Numbered from the stretch's first letter, positions 33,179 through 43,230 are shown. The stretch is 64,000 bases of DNA from TK10-74A sp965263065 (GCA_965263065.1 CBDHGH010000003.1:496001-560000); one strand, 5' to 3'. The notes: generated by a model not told the origin, from the sequence alone. Translations and numbers: made by a program.

Positions 33179-35452
33179 CTAGGCGTTGTGCCACAACCCC
33201 TTGTAGCCCCACCCGCCGCTCGTCGAGGACGGATGGCCATCGACGGGTCTGAGATGGAACCCCCCGAGGTTCCCCTGGGTGGCTTGGCTCGCCGGAAACT
33301 GGATCCAGTGGTACAACCAGCGGTGTCCTTGGATGTCGGGGTCGGACCAGGAGTGGCCGTCGCCGTAGCTGGCGAACGCCTTGTCGTAGGGCTCGATGCG
33401 GTCCTCCTGGCGGGAGAATTTCGTGGCCGCCACGGTGTACGCTTCGGTCTCCGCGATGTTCTGCAGCACCTGGTCGTTCGGGTTTTCCGCCAGGCTCGCG
33501 CGCCCGGTCCCCGGGCCGTCCTCGGGAGCGCCGTACAGCCAGCTCCTGAGGGCCAGATCAATGTACGGGCCCATCACACCGTCCGGGTCGTACGGCGAAC
33601 CCCAGGGGAGCGTGGCGGTGACGTAGCCGTTTCCTGAGAAGTAGATGTCCAGGATCGCCGACTCAGAGCCTTCCACGAAGTTCAACCCCGACCAGCCGGC
33701 TTGCTGCAGCTGGGCGAAGACCGCCTGCGCCGTGCGCAGCGCGGGTTCCCAGCTGAAGGCCAGATGGTCGCCGGTGACGGGGTTGTCGTCCCCGAAGCCC
33801 GCGGCGTCCCGCAGTTGGGCGGCTTTCGCCAAGTCGGGCGGGTCGTAGTAGTTCGCGCCCTCCCGGATGGCCCAGCTCTCCGTACTGGTGTTGCACACGG
33901 AGGGCTTGGCCAGGCCGTCCATGGACACTTCGTTGAGGACGTCCCGGTCCACGCTGAGGCCGAACGCCCAGCGCAGGCGGGGGTCGCGGAACATGTTGAC
34001 GCCCTCGTCCTCCGGGTTGAGATTGAAATTCGTGGCTTGCCAAGCCAGGTCGAGCCCGGTGAACACGTTGAACCCGTCGGCCTCCAACTCCGCCGCCAGA
34101 TCCGGGGTCATTACCCCGGGGGGAGTTTCATAGGAGATCTCCCCATCAAGGAATTGGGCCCAGGCGTTGTTCTCGTTGGGAGTGATCCGGGTCTCCAACT
34201 GGTCGGCGTAGACGTGCTCGTTATCCCAGTAGCCGTCCCATTTCTCCCCCAGCCAGTGCTCCCCAGGGACGTGCTCCACGGGGCGCGCGGGTCCGGCGCC
34301 GACGGGATTTTCATGGGCGGTTTCGAAGGCGTTCGGCGAGATCAACTCGCCCGAGAGTCCCCAGCTCCAGAAGGCCGCGAGGGTGGGCCCGGACGGCTCG
34401 CTGTTGACCATCCGCCAGGTGACGTCGTCCACCGCTTCGAAGGACGCCGCGTTGGCGAGACCCGTATTGGTGCGGGTGTTGAGGGAGGCGACCTCGTCGG
34501 TTTGCCGATACTCCATATTCAGCTGCATCGCGTTGGCGTCCACCGGCGCGCCGTCCTGGAACAGGGCGCGGCCAGGCGCGAAGTTGAAGAGGTAGGTGAC
34601 GTCGTCCGGGGTCTCCCAGCTCTCGGCCAGCTCCGCTTTCCCCGAGCCATCGTCGGTGAACCCCAACACAGAGTCGTAGATGAAATTATGGTATTCTAAG
34701 GTATCCGTGCCCGAGATGCCTTGGGTCGGGTTCCAACTCTCGTCGATGTCTTGCTTGGCAGTGCGGACGATCTTGCCGCCGTATACCGGCCCGCTCGTCG
34801 CGGCCGGCTCGTCCTCCGCCGCCATGGCCGCGCTTTCGGCGGCCTCGCGGGCGGCATCGGCGGCCTCTTCGGCCGCCGCGACGGCGGCGGCGGCGGTTTC
34901 GGCCGCGGCAGCGGAGGCCTCCCCGGCGGCGGCCGCGGCGGCAGCCGCGGCATCGGCCGCGGCCTGGGCGGCAGCGGCAGCGGCAGCGGTGTCCTCGGCG
35001 CCCGCCTCCCGCGCGGCCTGAGCGGCAGCAGAGGCGGCATCGGCGGCCGCCTGTGCGACGGCCGCGGCGCCCGCGTCACCCGCGGCTCGGGCCGCGTCGG
35101 CCGCATCGGCGGCGGCATCGGCAGCCGCCTGGGCGGCAGCGGCCGCCTGCTCGGCGTCATCGGATTCGGCCGCCTCGGCCGCCAGGGCCGAGGCCGCCTC
35201 GGCGGCTTCGGCGGCGCGGCCCGCGGCGTCGGCGGCGGCGCTCGCGGCCTCCGCCGCGGCCGCGGCGTCACCCGCCGCCGCGTCGATCGCCGACGTATCG
35301 ACGGCGGCCGGCGCGGCGTCATCGTCGTCGTCGCCGCAGCCGACGAGCGCGAGCCCGGCGGCTCCAACGCCCGCTTTGGCGCTGGCTCCCAACATGGTGC
35401 GACGCGAGATCTTCCGCTGTCGCAGGGCGGTCCAGTAGTTACGGTCGCTCAT
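33179..35452 (-). CDS. Family 5 solute-binding lipoprotein with Ala-rich stalk, operon A
   Basis: This 757-residue peptide/dipeptide-type (SBP_bac_5) binding protein has a Tat-like signal: twin Arg at 17-18 in SRRTML, hydrophobic AGVGAAGLALVG, and lipobox Cys39 followed by an Asp-rich patch. Residues about 50-216 are almost only Ala with spaced Glu, Asp, Gln and Arg, consistent with a long helical stalk. The ligand domain begins near 224 (KIVRTAKQDIDESWNPTQG) and runs to the end at normal family length. The start at 35452 has AGAGGA 6 bases upstream. The first 40 codons, stalk and promoter closely match the SBP at 50310-52730, while the ligand domains differ strongly. Its ligand is unknown. 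Confidence 0.9.
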   Translation of the reverse strand: MSDRNYWTALRQRKISRRTMLGASAKAGVGAAGLALVGCGDDDDDAAPAAVDTSAIDAAAGDAAAAAEAASAAADAAGRAAEAAEAASALAAEAAESDDAEQAAAAAQAAADAAADAADAARAAGDAGAAAVAQAAADAASAAAQAAREAGAEDTAAAAAAAQAAADAAAAAAAAAGEASAAAAETAAAAVAAAEEAADAAREAAESAAMAAEDEPAATSGPVYGGKIVRTAKQDIDESWNPTQGISGTDTLEYHNFIYDSVLGFTDDGSGKAELAESWETPDDVTYLFNFAPGRALFQDGAPVDANAMQLNMEYRQTDEVASLNTRTNTGLANAASFEAVDDVTWRMVNSEPSGPTLAAFWSWGLSGELISPNAFETAHENPVGAGPARPVEHVPGEHWLGEKWDGYWDNEHVYADQLETRITPNENNAWAQFLDGEISYETPPGVMTPDLAAELEADGFNVFTGLDLAWQATNFNLNPEDEGVNMFRDPRLRWAFGLSVDRDVLNEVSMDGLAKPSVCNTSTESWAIREGANYYDPPDLAKAAQLRDAAGFGDDNPVTGDHLAFSWEPALRTAQAVFAQLQQAGWSGLNFVEGSESAILDIYFSGNGYVTATLPWGSPYDPDGVMGPYIDLALRSWLYGAPEDGPGTGRASLAENPNDQVLQNIAETEAYTVAATKFSRQEDRIEPYDKAFASYGDGHSWSDPDIQGHRWLYHWIQFPASQATQGNLGGFHLRPVDGHPSSTSGGWGYKGLWHNA

Positions 35453-35525
35453 GACAAGTCCTCTCTGGATTCCCGGCCGTCCCGTTGTGGGACCGCTCGG
35501 TGCCTGAGCGCCCCCAGTATGGCAC

Positions 35526-35531
35526 ATTATA
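35526..35531 (-). promoter_or_regulatory. Candidate -10 box of operon A
   Basis: TATAAT reads on the minus strand 74 bases upstream of the SBP start codon, in an unusually AT-rich patch for this genome. The same hexamer occurs at the same place upstream of operon B. No convincing -35 box is seen at 16-18 bases. Confidence 0.5.
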
Positions 35532-35681
35532 GGATTGCACCCCCCGCCCTGTTATGTCCAGTAGGAAAGAAATTATGGGGTTATCCACCGAATTTTTCGG
35601 CTTCAGGCGCTGTTGGAACCCCCCCCTGTGTCACTCGTGGGGTTCCGGCGTGCGATCGCGCGGGGGAACCTCGCCCCCGAA

Positions 35682-35714
35682 CCCCCGCTCCATTGCTCGG
35701 CAATGGAGCGGGGG
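35682..35714. repeat. Palindromic element, CTCCAT/ATGGAG family (upstream of operon A)
   Basis: A perfect 15-bp inverted repeat has CCCCCGCTCCATTGC (35682-35696) and GCAATGGAGCGGGGG (35700-35714) with loop TCG. It sits at the far end of the duplicated leader, 86 bases before the fused CoA-transferase start. Confidence 0.85.
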
Positions 35715-35799
35715 AACCGGAAGGGGAGGTTCCGCCACCGCCGAGGATGAACGCGACGGCGCGGCGGTGTAGCCTCCTGCGGCGGAGGGTCCACGTACG

Positions 35800-38340
35800 A
35801 TGTCCGACTCAGCGCTGGAGAGCCCCGGCGGGCGCACGCCGGACGTGACCCCGTCCGATCTGCCCCTGTCCGACGTGACCGTGCTGGACCTGAGCGACGA
35901 GGCCACCGCCCAGGGCGCGCGCATGCTGGCCGAACTCGGCGCCGGCGTGGTGCGCGTCGAGCACCGCGCCGGCGACGACCTGCGCACCCGCCCACCCTTC
36001 CTCGCCGGCCCCGGCGGCGGGGAGCAGGAGGGGGTCGAGCGGGCGCTGGCCCACCTGCTGTTCAACGCCGGCAAGCGCTCGCTGGCGCTCGACCTCGATC
36101 GCGCGGCGGCGTGGGGCGTGGTCGCGCGGCTGCTGCCCGCCGTCGACGTCGTGATCGGGCCGCTCAGCGTGCGGCCGGCCGGCCGGGCCTTCTTCGCAGC
36201 GCTGCGCGACGCCGCGGGCGGCGGGCCCGGCTTCGTCGAGACGGTCTTCCGCCGCGGCGCCCCCGGCCCGGTTGGAACAGATCAGGTGGCGACGGACCTC
36301 ATCGCGATGGCGGCGGGCGGCCACGTCACGCTGAACGGCACGCCGGAGGAGCCGCCGCTCTATCCGGCCGGGCAACTCGGCTATCGTCAGGCGTCGATGA
36401 CGGCGGCCGAGGCCGCGCTGGCGCTGGTCCACGCCGCGCGGGCGGGACACCCGGGCGGGCACGTCGTCGTGAGCCTGCAGGAGGCGGTGAACTTCACGAC
36501 GCTGCAGACGGCCAACGCCAACTACTGGCACTGGCGCAAAGAGCTGCCCAGCCGCCACCGGCGCATCTCCAGCGGCGCGGGCTATCGCAGCCGCGACGGC
36601 AAGTGGACGTCGTTCACGGTCCATCCCCCCAACTGGTTCCACTTCACGCGGTGGGTCGAGGAGACCATCGGCGACACCTCGCTGCGGGACCCGAAGTGGG
36701 AGAGCTTGCAGTATCGGGCCGACCACCACAAGGACGCCGCCGGGGTCGTGCAGCGGCTCTGCGCGGTGATCGACCAGGCGGAGCTCTGTCGCGAGGGGCA
36801 GGCGCGCGGGCTGCTGGTCATGCCGATCAACGAACTCGCCGACCTCGCCGTCAACGAGCACCTCGCCGCGCGCCACTTCTTCCACGACGTCGAGGACCCC
36901 GTCGTCGGCGCGACGCTGCGCATGCCGCGTACGCCGTTCCTGTCCGACAAGTGGGCGTCGCCCTCCCGCCGCGCGCCCGCGCTGGGCGAGCACACGGCCG
37001 AGGCCCTGGCGGAGCTCGGCGGGCTGAGCGCGTTCGAGATCGAGGCGCTGTTCGAGGACGGCATCGCGGCCGGGAGCCGGCCGGCGGCGGGCGTGCCGCT
37101 GCCGCCGCGTCGCAGCGTTCCGCCCGCCGCCGCGCGCAACGGCGTCGCCGATCCGCGGCAGCCGCTGACCGGCGTGCGCATCGTCGATTTCACCTGGGCC
37201 ATCGCCGGGACGCTCTGCACGCGGCTGCTGGCCGACCTGGGCGCCGACGTGATCAAGGTGGAGTCGGAGTACCGCACCGACCCGATCCGCTACATCGGCG
37301 TGCAGCCGGGCGAGGAGATGAGCTACGACACGAACGGCCAGTTCAACGACGTCAACGCCAACAAGCGCGCGGTCACGCTGAACCTCAACTCGGCCGAGGG
37401 GCTGGCCGCCGTGCGCGACCTGCTGGCCACGGCCGACGTCGTGACGTGCAACTACACGCCGGACCGGCTCGACAAGTGGGGCATCGGCTACGAGGGGCTG
37501 TGCGCCCTCAACCCCCGCGTGATCCTGGCCAACATGGCCGTGATGGGCACCTTCGGCCCGCTCAAGGACTGGCGCTCGTACGGCAACGGCATCGTGGGGA
37601 TGTCGGGGCTGGCGGCGCTGACCGGCTTCCCGGGCGGCGCGCCCCGCGGCCTGGGCGCGCTGCACACCGACTTCACGGTGCCGTACTACGGGGCGCTGAT
37701 GATCATGTCGGCGCTGCTGCAGCGGGAGCGCACGGGCCGGGGGCAGTCGCTGGAGTTGTCGCAGTTCGAGTCGGCGCTGCACCTGCTCGACACCGAGCTG
37801 GTGGAGTACCTCAACAACGGCGTCGCGGCGCCCCGGCAGGGCAATCGCTCGCGGCGCTTCGTGCCGCACGGGCTGTTCCCCGCGGCCAAGGACGACACCT
37901 GGGTCGCGATCGCCTGCCGGGACGACGCCGATTGGGCGCGCCTGGTCGAGACGATCCGGCGGCCCGACCTGGCCGCCATCGCCGACCGGCGCGCCGAGGA
38001 GCCGCGCATCGAGGCGGCGCTGTCGGACTGGACGCGGGGTCGCGACCACTGGACCGCAGCCGCCGTGCTGCAAGCGTCGGGCGTGCCGGCCAGCCCCGTC
38101 GAGACGCTGCGGGACCTGCTGACCCGCGACGCCGCCATGCGTTCCGACTATCGCGAAGTGGATCTCGAGGTGGGCGTCACCGCGATGGTCCAGGAGGAGC
38201 CGATCCTCTGGAACGGCGCGCGCCTGCCGCTGCGTCGCGCCCCGAAGTGGGGCGAACACACGATGCAGGTGCTGCAGGGCGAGCTGGGCTTCAGCGACGC
38301 GCGCATCGCCGCACTCGCCGCCGACAACGCGCTCTTCTAG
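35800..38340 (+). CDS. Double-length class III CoA-transferase (two fused CaiB/BaiF domains)
   Basis: This 846-residue protein is made of two complete CaiB/BaiF-type domains, about 1-425 and 455-846, joined by a Pro/Arg-rich linker (LPPRRSVPPAAARNG). Each half opens with the family start (LSDVTVLDLSDEATAQGARMLAELGAGVVRVE; LTGVRIVDFTWAIAGTLCTRLLADLGADVIKVE) and contains an NA(G/N)KR segment. The C half has a plausible catalytic Asp in GALHTDFTVPYYGAL (about residue 625). At the matching place the N half reads PAGQLGYRQASMTAAEA, with no Asp, so it may be structural only. The start has GGAGGG 10 bases upstream. Monomeric double transferases would mimic the interlocked homodimer of the family. 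Confidence 0.9.
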   Translation: MSDSALESPGGRTPDVTPSDLPLSDVTVLDLSDEATAQGARMLAELGAGVVRVEHRAGDDLRTRPPFLAGPGGGEQEGVERALAHLLFNAGKRSLALDLDRAAAWGVVARLLPAVDVVIGPLSVRPAGRAFFAALRDAAGGGPGFVETVFRRGAPGPVGTDQVATDLIAMAAGGHVTLNGTPEEPPLYPAGQLGYRQASMTAAEAALALVHAARAGHPGGHVVVSLQEAVNFTTLQTANANYWHWRKELPSRHRRISSGAGYRSRDGKWTSFTVHPPNWFHFTRWVEETIGDTSLRDPKWESLQYRADHHKDAAGVVQRLCAVIDQAELCREGQARGLLVMPINELADLAVNEHLAARHFFHDVEDPVVGATLRMPRTPFLSDKWASPSRRAPALGEHTAEALAELGGLSAFEIEALFEDGIAAGSRPAAGVPLPPRRSVPPAAARNGVADPRQPLTGVRIVDFTWAIAGTLCTRLLADLGADVIKVESEYRTDPIRYIGVQPGEEMSYDTNGQFNDVNANKRAVTLNLNSAEGLAAVRDLLATADVVTCNYTPDRLDKWGIGYEGLCALNPRVILANMAVMGTFGPLKDWRSYGNGIVGMSGLAALTGFPGGAPRGLGALHTDFTVPYYGALMIMSALLQRERTGRGQSLELSQFESALHLLDTELVEYLNNGVAAPRQGNRSRRFVPHGLFPAAKDDTWVAIACRDDADWARLVETIRRPDLAAIADRRAEEPRIEAALSDWTRGRDHWTAAAVLQASGVPASPVETLRDLLTRDAAMRSDYREVDLEVGVTAMVQEEPILWNGARLPLRRAPKWGEHTMQVLQGELGFSDARIAALAADNALF

Positions 38341-38370
38341 CCCGCTATCCGTCCCCCGTCGGGCGGCCGC

Positions 38371-38397
38371 AGTGCGATCACCGCACAGTGCGATCAC
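38371..38397. promoter_or_regulatory. Direct repeat AGTGCGATCAC x2 upstream of the surface-protein gene
   Basis: Two exact 11-bp copies start at 38371 and 38387 (16-bp period), about 100 bases upstream of the start at 38499. This is a candidate regulator-binding site; nothing else supports it. Confidence 0.35.
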
Positions 38398-38453
38398 GGC
38401 GGCGTCGTTTTTACCCCGGCTTTTCGCGCGCCGGCTGACAGACCCGCGGGCAT

Positions 38454-38470
38454 GGGGCACAGTGTGCCCC
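38454..38470. promoter_or_regulatory. 17-bp perfect palindrome upstream of the surface-protein gene
   Basis: GGGGCACA and TGTGCCCC flank a central G, 28 bases upstream of the start at 38499. Its size and symmetry fit an operator for a dimeric repressor. Function is not shown. Confidence 0.4.
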
Positions 38471-38498
38471 CGGCGGGGTGAGGGGTGCGGAAACGACT

Positions 38499-39869
38499 AT
38501 GCGTGATCGCTGGCAGTTTGCCCTGCGCCAACGTCTCCTCCTGATGAGCGCGATCACGCTCGTGGGCTTGGCCGTATTGCTCGGCGTCTCGCTGCTGGGC
38601 ACGGACCTGCTGCGACGCACGCACGCCGATCAGTCGCCCGCCAACTGCGCGTCGAACGACTTCGTGCTGACGGTGCAGAAGAGCCTCACTTACTTCAGCG
38701 ACACCGCGACGGTCCACTACACCGTGCTGGCCGGCAACCCCAACACGAGCGGCGCCGGCTGCGACGTGGGCGGCGTGACGCTGTCGCTGACGACGCCTGA
38801 CGGCACGGTGCATCCGCTGGGCGACGATCTCGATTACCCCATCGGCACGGCCGAGGCGGTGATCGGCGGCGCGAGCTACGTGCCCTCCACGTCCGCGCCC
38901 GAATACAACGGCTGGTCCGGCTACAACGGCGTCGCCTGGGTCGCGATGGCGGAGGCCACCGGCCAGCTGCTCAACAACCCGGTGCAGGACGACCCCTGGC
39001 AAGTGCGCAAGACCGTCAGCGTCGTGCCGGTGAGCATCGCCATGTCGGCGCTGGCGTCGCCGCCCGGCGAGGTGCCGGCCGGGACGGTCGTGACCGTCAG
39101 CTTCGTGCTCCACAACGACGGCATCGGCCCGCTGGAGAATCCGCAGGTCACGTCGCCGCAGTGCAATGTGGCGCCGGTTCCCCCGACCGGATCAAACCAG
39201 GGCGACGTCAACGGCAACGGCGTGGCCGACCCCGGCGAGACCTGGATCTTCACCTGCCCGCTCGTGGTGACCGAGTCGATCGATGTGACGGGCGTGGGGT
39301 CGGGCCGGCTGGCCGGCAGCGACCTGGTGATCGATCCGTCGAACGATCCCGACGCGACCGTCACGCTGCGGATCCACGTTGCCTCGTCGGGTGATCCGTC
39401 GACCGGCGATCCGCCCGGCGACGGCCCGTCCGGCGACGACCCGACCGGCGACGGCCGGTCTTCCGACGGCGGGTCCGGCGATGACACGTCCGGCGACGAC
39501 ACGTCTGCCGATGACCCGACCGGCGATGACACGTCTGCCGATGACCCGACCGGCGATGACACGTCCGGCGATGACCCGACCGGCGACGACCCCACCGGCG
39601 ACCAGCCGGCCACCGACGATCCGGCGGGTGATCAGCCCGCCGGCGATGAGTCGGCGGCTGATGACCGGGCCGGCGATTCATCGCGCGACGGTCCGACGGC
39701 CACCCCGCCGTCCGGCCTGCCCGACGCCGGGAGTGGCGGGCTGCTCAGCATGAGCGGCGCGGAGCCGGTCGCCTACGGGGCCATCGTGATGGGTCTGATG
39801 ACCCTTGGGTTCGCTTTCTTCCTCCGCCGGGTGGCGGGGAGGAGCGGGATGCGGCGCGGTGAGGGATAG
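38499..39869 (+). CDS. Secreted/surface protein with Asp-rich repeats and C-terminal sorting-like signal
   Basis: This 456-residue protein has an N-terminal hydrophobic signal or anchor (about 13-37) and two beta-rich extracellular regions. The second (GTVVTVSFVLHNDGIGPLENPQV ... GVADPGETWIFTCPLVVTES) resembles DUF11/CARDB adhesion-type repeats. Residues about 297-400 are built from the 5-residue unit D-D-P/T-T/S-G/A (for example DDPTGDDTSADD). The C-terminus has LPDAG at 407-411, a hydrophobic segment (about 427-446) and a positive tail (FFLRRVAGRSGMRRGEG), the layout of a sortase sorting signal although LPDAG is not a classical LPxTG. ATG at 38499 has GGA 7 bases upstream; a GTG 21 bases earlier is possible. 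Possibly Ca2+-binding; inference. Confidence 0.75.
   Translation: MRDRWQFALRQRLLLMSAITLVGLAVLLGVSLLGTDLLRRTHADQSPANCASNDFVLTVQKSLTYFSDTATVHYTVLAGNPNTSGAGCDVGGVTLSLTTPDGTVHPLGDDLDYPIGTAEAVIGGASYVPSTSAPEYNGWSGYNGVAWVAMAEATGQLLNNPVQDDPWQVRKTVSVVPVSIAMSALASPPGEVPAGTVVTVSFVLHNDGIGPLENPQVTSPQCNVAPVPPTGSNQGDVNGNGVADPGETWIFTCPLVVTESIDVTGVGSGRLAGSDLVIDPSNDPDATVTLRIHVASSGDPSTGDPPGDGPSGDDPTGDGRSSDGGSGDDTSGDDTSADDPTGDDTSADDPTGDDTSGDDPTGDDPTGDQPATDDPAGDQPAGDESAADDRAGDSSRDGPTATPPSGLPDAGSGGLLSMSGAEPVAYGAIVMGLMTLGFAFFLRRVAGRSGMRRGEG
39392..39690 (+). repeat. 15-bp coding tandem repeats in the surface-protein gene
   Basis: A run of 15-bp units of the form GATGACACGTCYGCC / GATGACCCGACCGGC encodes the Asp-rich pentapeptides. 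Between about 39508 and 39590 the units alternate as a 30-bp higher-order repeat with nearly identical copies, so this stretch is prone to length variation and to assembly error. Confidence 0.85.
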
Positions 39870-39965
39870 CGCACACCCTCACCGCGCCGCCCCGCTCCCC
39901 TCGCTCGCCCCGGGGAGTCCCCGCGCCGTGGCCGTGACCCTCTATCCTCCCACGACGGAGGCAGC

Positions 39966-41132
39966 ATGGACTTTGGACTGACGGAGACGCAGGAGGACGT
40001 GCGTCGCAACGTGAAGGCGGTCTGCGACCGCTTCGACGACGCGTATTGGAGCGCCCACGACGACAGCGGCGAGTTCCCGTTCGAGTTCACCGACGCGATC
40101 GCGGCGGGCGGCTGGCTGGGCATCGCGATGCCGGAGGCCTACGGCGGGGCCGGGCTGGGCGTCGCCGAAGCGGCCGTGATGATGCACACCGTCGCCAACT
40201 CGTCCGGGGCGATGGCGGCCGCGTCGTCGCTGCACATCAACATCTTCGGGCCGCACCCCATCGTCGTCTTCGGGAGCGAGGAGCAGCGCCAGCGCTGGCT
40301 GCCCGACCTCATCCACGGCCGTACGCGGACGTGCTTCGGCGTGACCGAGCCAACCGCGGGCCTCAACACGACCCATATCCAGACGCGCGCGGTGCGTGAC
40401 GGCGACCAGTACGTCGTGCAGGGGCAGAAGATCTGGACGAGCACGGCGCAGGAGGCGGACAAGATCCTGCTGCTGGCGCGGACGTCCCCGCTGGAGGAGA
40501 CGGCGCGCCCGATCGACGGGCTGAGCCTGTTCTTCACGGACCTCGACCGCGCGCACGCGGACGTGCGCGAGATCGCCAAGATGGGCCGGCACGCCGTCGA
40601 TTCCAACGAGGTCTTCTTCGACGACATGCCGGTGCCCGCGGGCGACCGCATCGGCGAGGAGGGCAAGGGCTTCCGCTACCTGCTGCATTCGCTCAATCCG
40701 GAGCGGGTGCTGGTGGCGGCCGAGTCGGTCGGGATCGGGCAGAACGCGCTCGCCCGGGCGGCCGCCTACGCGCGCGAGCGGGTCGTGTTCGGGCGGCCGA
40801 TCGGGCAGAACCAGGGCATTCAGCATCCCTTGGCCGAGAGCTGGGCGGAGCTGCAGGCGGCCTGGTTGATGACGCAGCGCGCGGCCTGGCTCTACGACCA
40901 GGGCGAGCCCTGCGGCCCCGAGGCCAACGGCGCCAAGTTCCTCGCCGCCGAGGCCGGCAAGCGCGCCTGTGAGCGCGCGATCCTCACGCACGGTGGGCTG
41001 GGCTACGCCAAGGAGATGCAGGTGGAGCGGCTCTTCCGGGAGTCGCTGATCAACTGGATCGCGCCGGTCAGTCCGCAACTCGCCCTGTGCAACATCGCGG
41101 AGAAGGCGCTGGGGCTGCCGAAGTCGTACTAG
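39966..41132 (+). CDS. Acyl-CoA dehydrogenase family protein (IAPVS-type C-terminus)
   Basis: This 388-residue FAD flavoenzyme has the ACAD N domain (FGLTETQEDVRRNVKAVCDRF), the middle domain with CFGVTEPTAGLNTTHIQTRAV and GQKIWTSTAQEADKILLLART, and a C-terminal four-helix domain with GGLGYAKEMQVERLFRESLINWIAPVSPQLAL. In classical ACADs the C-terminal loop carries a catalytic Glu in a GT(S/N)E or EGT context. Here the equivalent stretch is INWIAPVSPQL, as in a recognisable sub-group of ACADs, so the base may be supplied from elsewhere. The substrate is unknown. The next gene starts 126 bases downstream on the same strand. Confidence 0.92.
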   Translation: MDFGLTETQEDVRRNVKAVCDRFDDAYWSAHDDSGEFPFEFTDAIAAGGWLGIAMPEAYGGAGLGVAEAAVMMHTVANSSGAMAAASSLHINIFGPHPIVVFGSEEQRQRWLPDLIHGRTRTCFGVTEPTAGLNTTHIQTRAVRDGDQYVVQGQKIWTSTAQEADKILLLARTSPLEETARPIDGLSLFFTDLDRAHADVREIAKMGRHAVDSNEVFFDDMPVPAGDRIGEEGKGFRYLLHSLNPERVLVAAESVGIGQNALARAAAYARERVVFGRPIGQNQGIQHPLAESWAELQAAWLMTQRAAWLYDQGEPCGPEANGAKFLAAEAGKRACERAILTHGGLGYAKEMQVERLFRESLINWIAPVSPQLALCNIAEKALGLPKSY

Positions 41133-41258
41133 CGTCGGCCCCCGGATCAGGCCCGACCGCCCACCCACTGGCCCGCCAGAGGGCCCCGGCGGGTACGATG
41201 GGCGTCAGATTCCGCCGCGGCGCGACCTCCCCGCGCCCGGCCCAGCAAGGGAGACCCC

Positions 41259-41978
41259 ATGACCGACTGGACATCGCTCGACGGCCGGCTGCGCGACGCG
41301 CTCGGCCTCTCCGTACCCCCGATCGCCATCACGTTCCGCGCCGAGGGCGCGCCCGACGTCGCGCCCGCCTTCGGCGCGCCCATGCCCGATGCCGCGCCCG
41401 ACGGTCGCACCGGGCGCGTGGCCGCGGGCTGCGTCTTCTGGATGGAAGGCACGGCGTCGACGTTCTCGACCGTCGCGGCGGACCACGGCAACTGCAGCGT
41501 GGGCAGCGTGACGCACGGCTTCAAGACGCTGGAGGACGTGGGCGGCAACGCCGATGTCGCGGCGCTCCTCGAGAGCAAGTGGGTCACGATGGACGTCGTG
41601 CCGCAGATCCCGGTCGTGCGCGAGCGGCCGGCGGCGGTGCTCTACGGGCCGCTGTCGGACAGCCCCGTCGACCCGGACGTCGTGCTGCTGCGGCTCACGG
41701 GACGCCAGCTGATGGTGCTGCACGACGCCCTGCCCGGCCTGCGCATCGAGGGCAAGCCGCAGTGCCACATCGTGGCGGTGGCGAAGGAGCAGGGCGAAGT
41801 CGTGGCCAGCGTGGGCTGTCAGTTGAGCCGCGTGCGCACCGCGATGCCCAACGGCGAGGTGACCTGCGCGATCCCCTCGGCGCAGCTGGGCGACGTGATC
41901 GATCGAGTGGAGACCGCGGCGACCGCGGACCGCGCCGTCGCGGCCTACGCGTCGGCCGACATGGCCCGCTTCGCGTAG
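41259..41978 (+). CDS. DUF169 family protein
   Basis: This 239-residue protein has the DUF169 pattern: an N-terminal PPIAITF segment, the conserved-Cys segment AAGCVFWMEG (about residue 66), HGNCSVGSVTHGF with another Cys, and C-terminal GCQLSRVRTAMPNGEVTCAIP. Nothing suggests a membrane location. The function of DUF169 is not established; conserved Cys residues are compatible with metal or iron-sulfur binding (inference). The start has AAGGGAG 5 bases upstream. It lies between two acyl-CoA dehydrogenase genes and converges on the second with 32 bases between them. Confidence 0.85.
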   Translation: MTDWTSLDGRLRDALGLSVPPIAITFRAEGAPDVAPAFGAPMPDAAPDGRTGRVAAGCVFWMEGTASTFSTVAADHGNCSVGSVTHGFKTLEDVGGNADVAALLESKWVTMDVVPQIPVVRERPAAVLYGPLSDSPVDPDVVLLRLTGRQLMVLHDALPGLRIEGKPQCHIVAVAKEQGEVVASVGCQLSRVRTAMPNGEVTCAIPSAQLGDVIDRVETAATADRAVAAYASADMARFA

Positions 41979-42010
41979 CGGCCCGGCCCGGTCCCCGCTT
42001 CAATGCCGGC

Positions 42011-43228
<1,218 letters not shown>

Positions 43229-43230
43229 CC

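Larger units (their letters stand above)
35453..35799. repeat. Intergenic leader duplicated upstream of operon B (copy A)
   Basis: This is the 347-base divergent gap between the SBP A gene and the fused CoA-transferase. No gene is seen. About 250 bases from the SBP start are clearly homologous to 52731-53001. Shared landmarks are a GTGGGA/TCGCTCGGTG block, CACATTATA, an AT-rich block ending in the dyad CCGAATTTTTCGG (35588-35600), the dyad GGAACCCC/GGGGTTCC (35615-35646), GTGTCACTCGTGG, and TGCGATCGCGCGGGGGAAC. Conservation of noncoding, AT-rich sequence suggests shared regulation or recent duplication. Confidence 0.85.

Noticed and set aside
35809..38460. Minus-strand open frame of about 880 codons opposite the fused CoA-transferase
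   Set aside because: It is a shadow of the clearly conserved double CaiB/BaiF gene, with low-complexity Arg/Val/Gly translation and no RBS.
39392..39690. CRISPR-like regular repeats
   Set aside because: The repeats are 15 bp with no unique spacers, are in frame, and encode Asp-rich pentapeptides.
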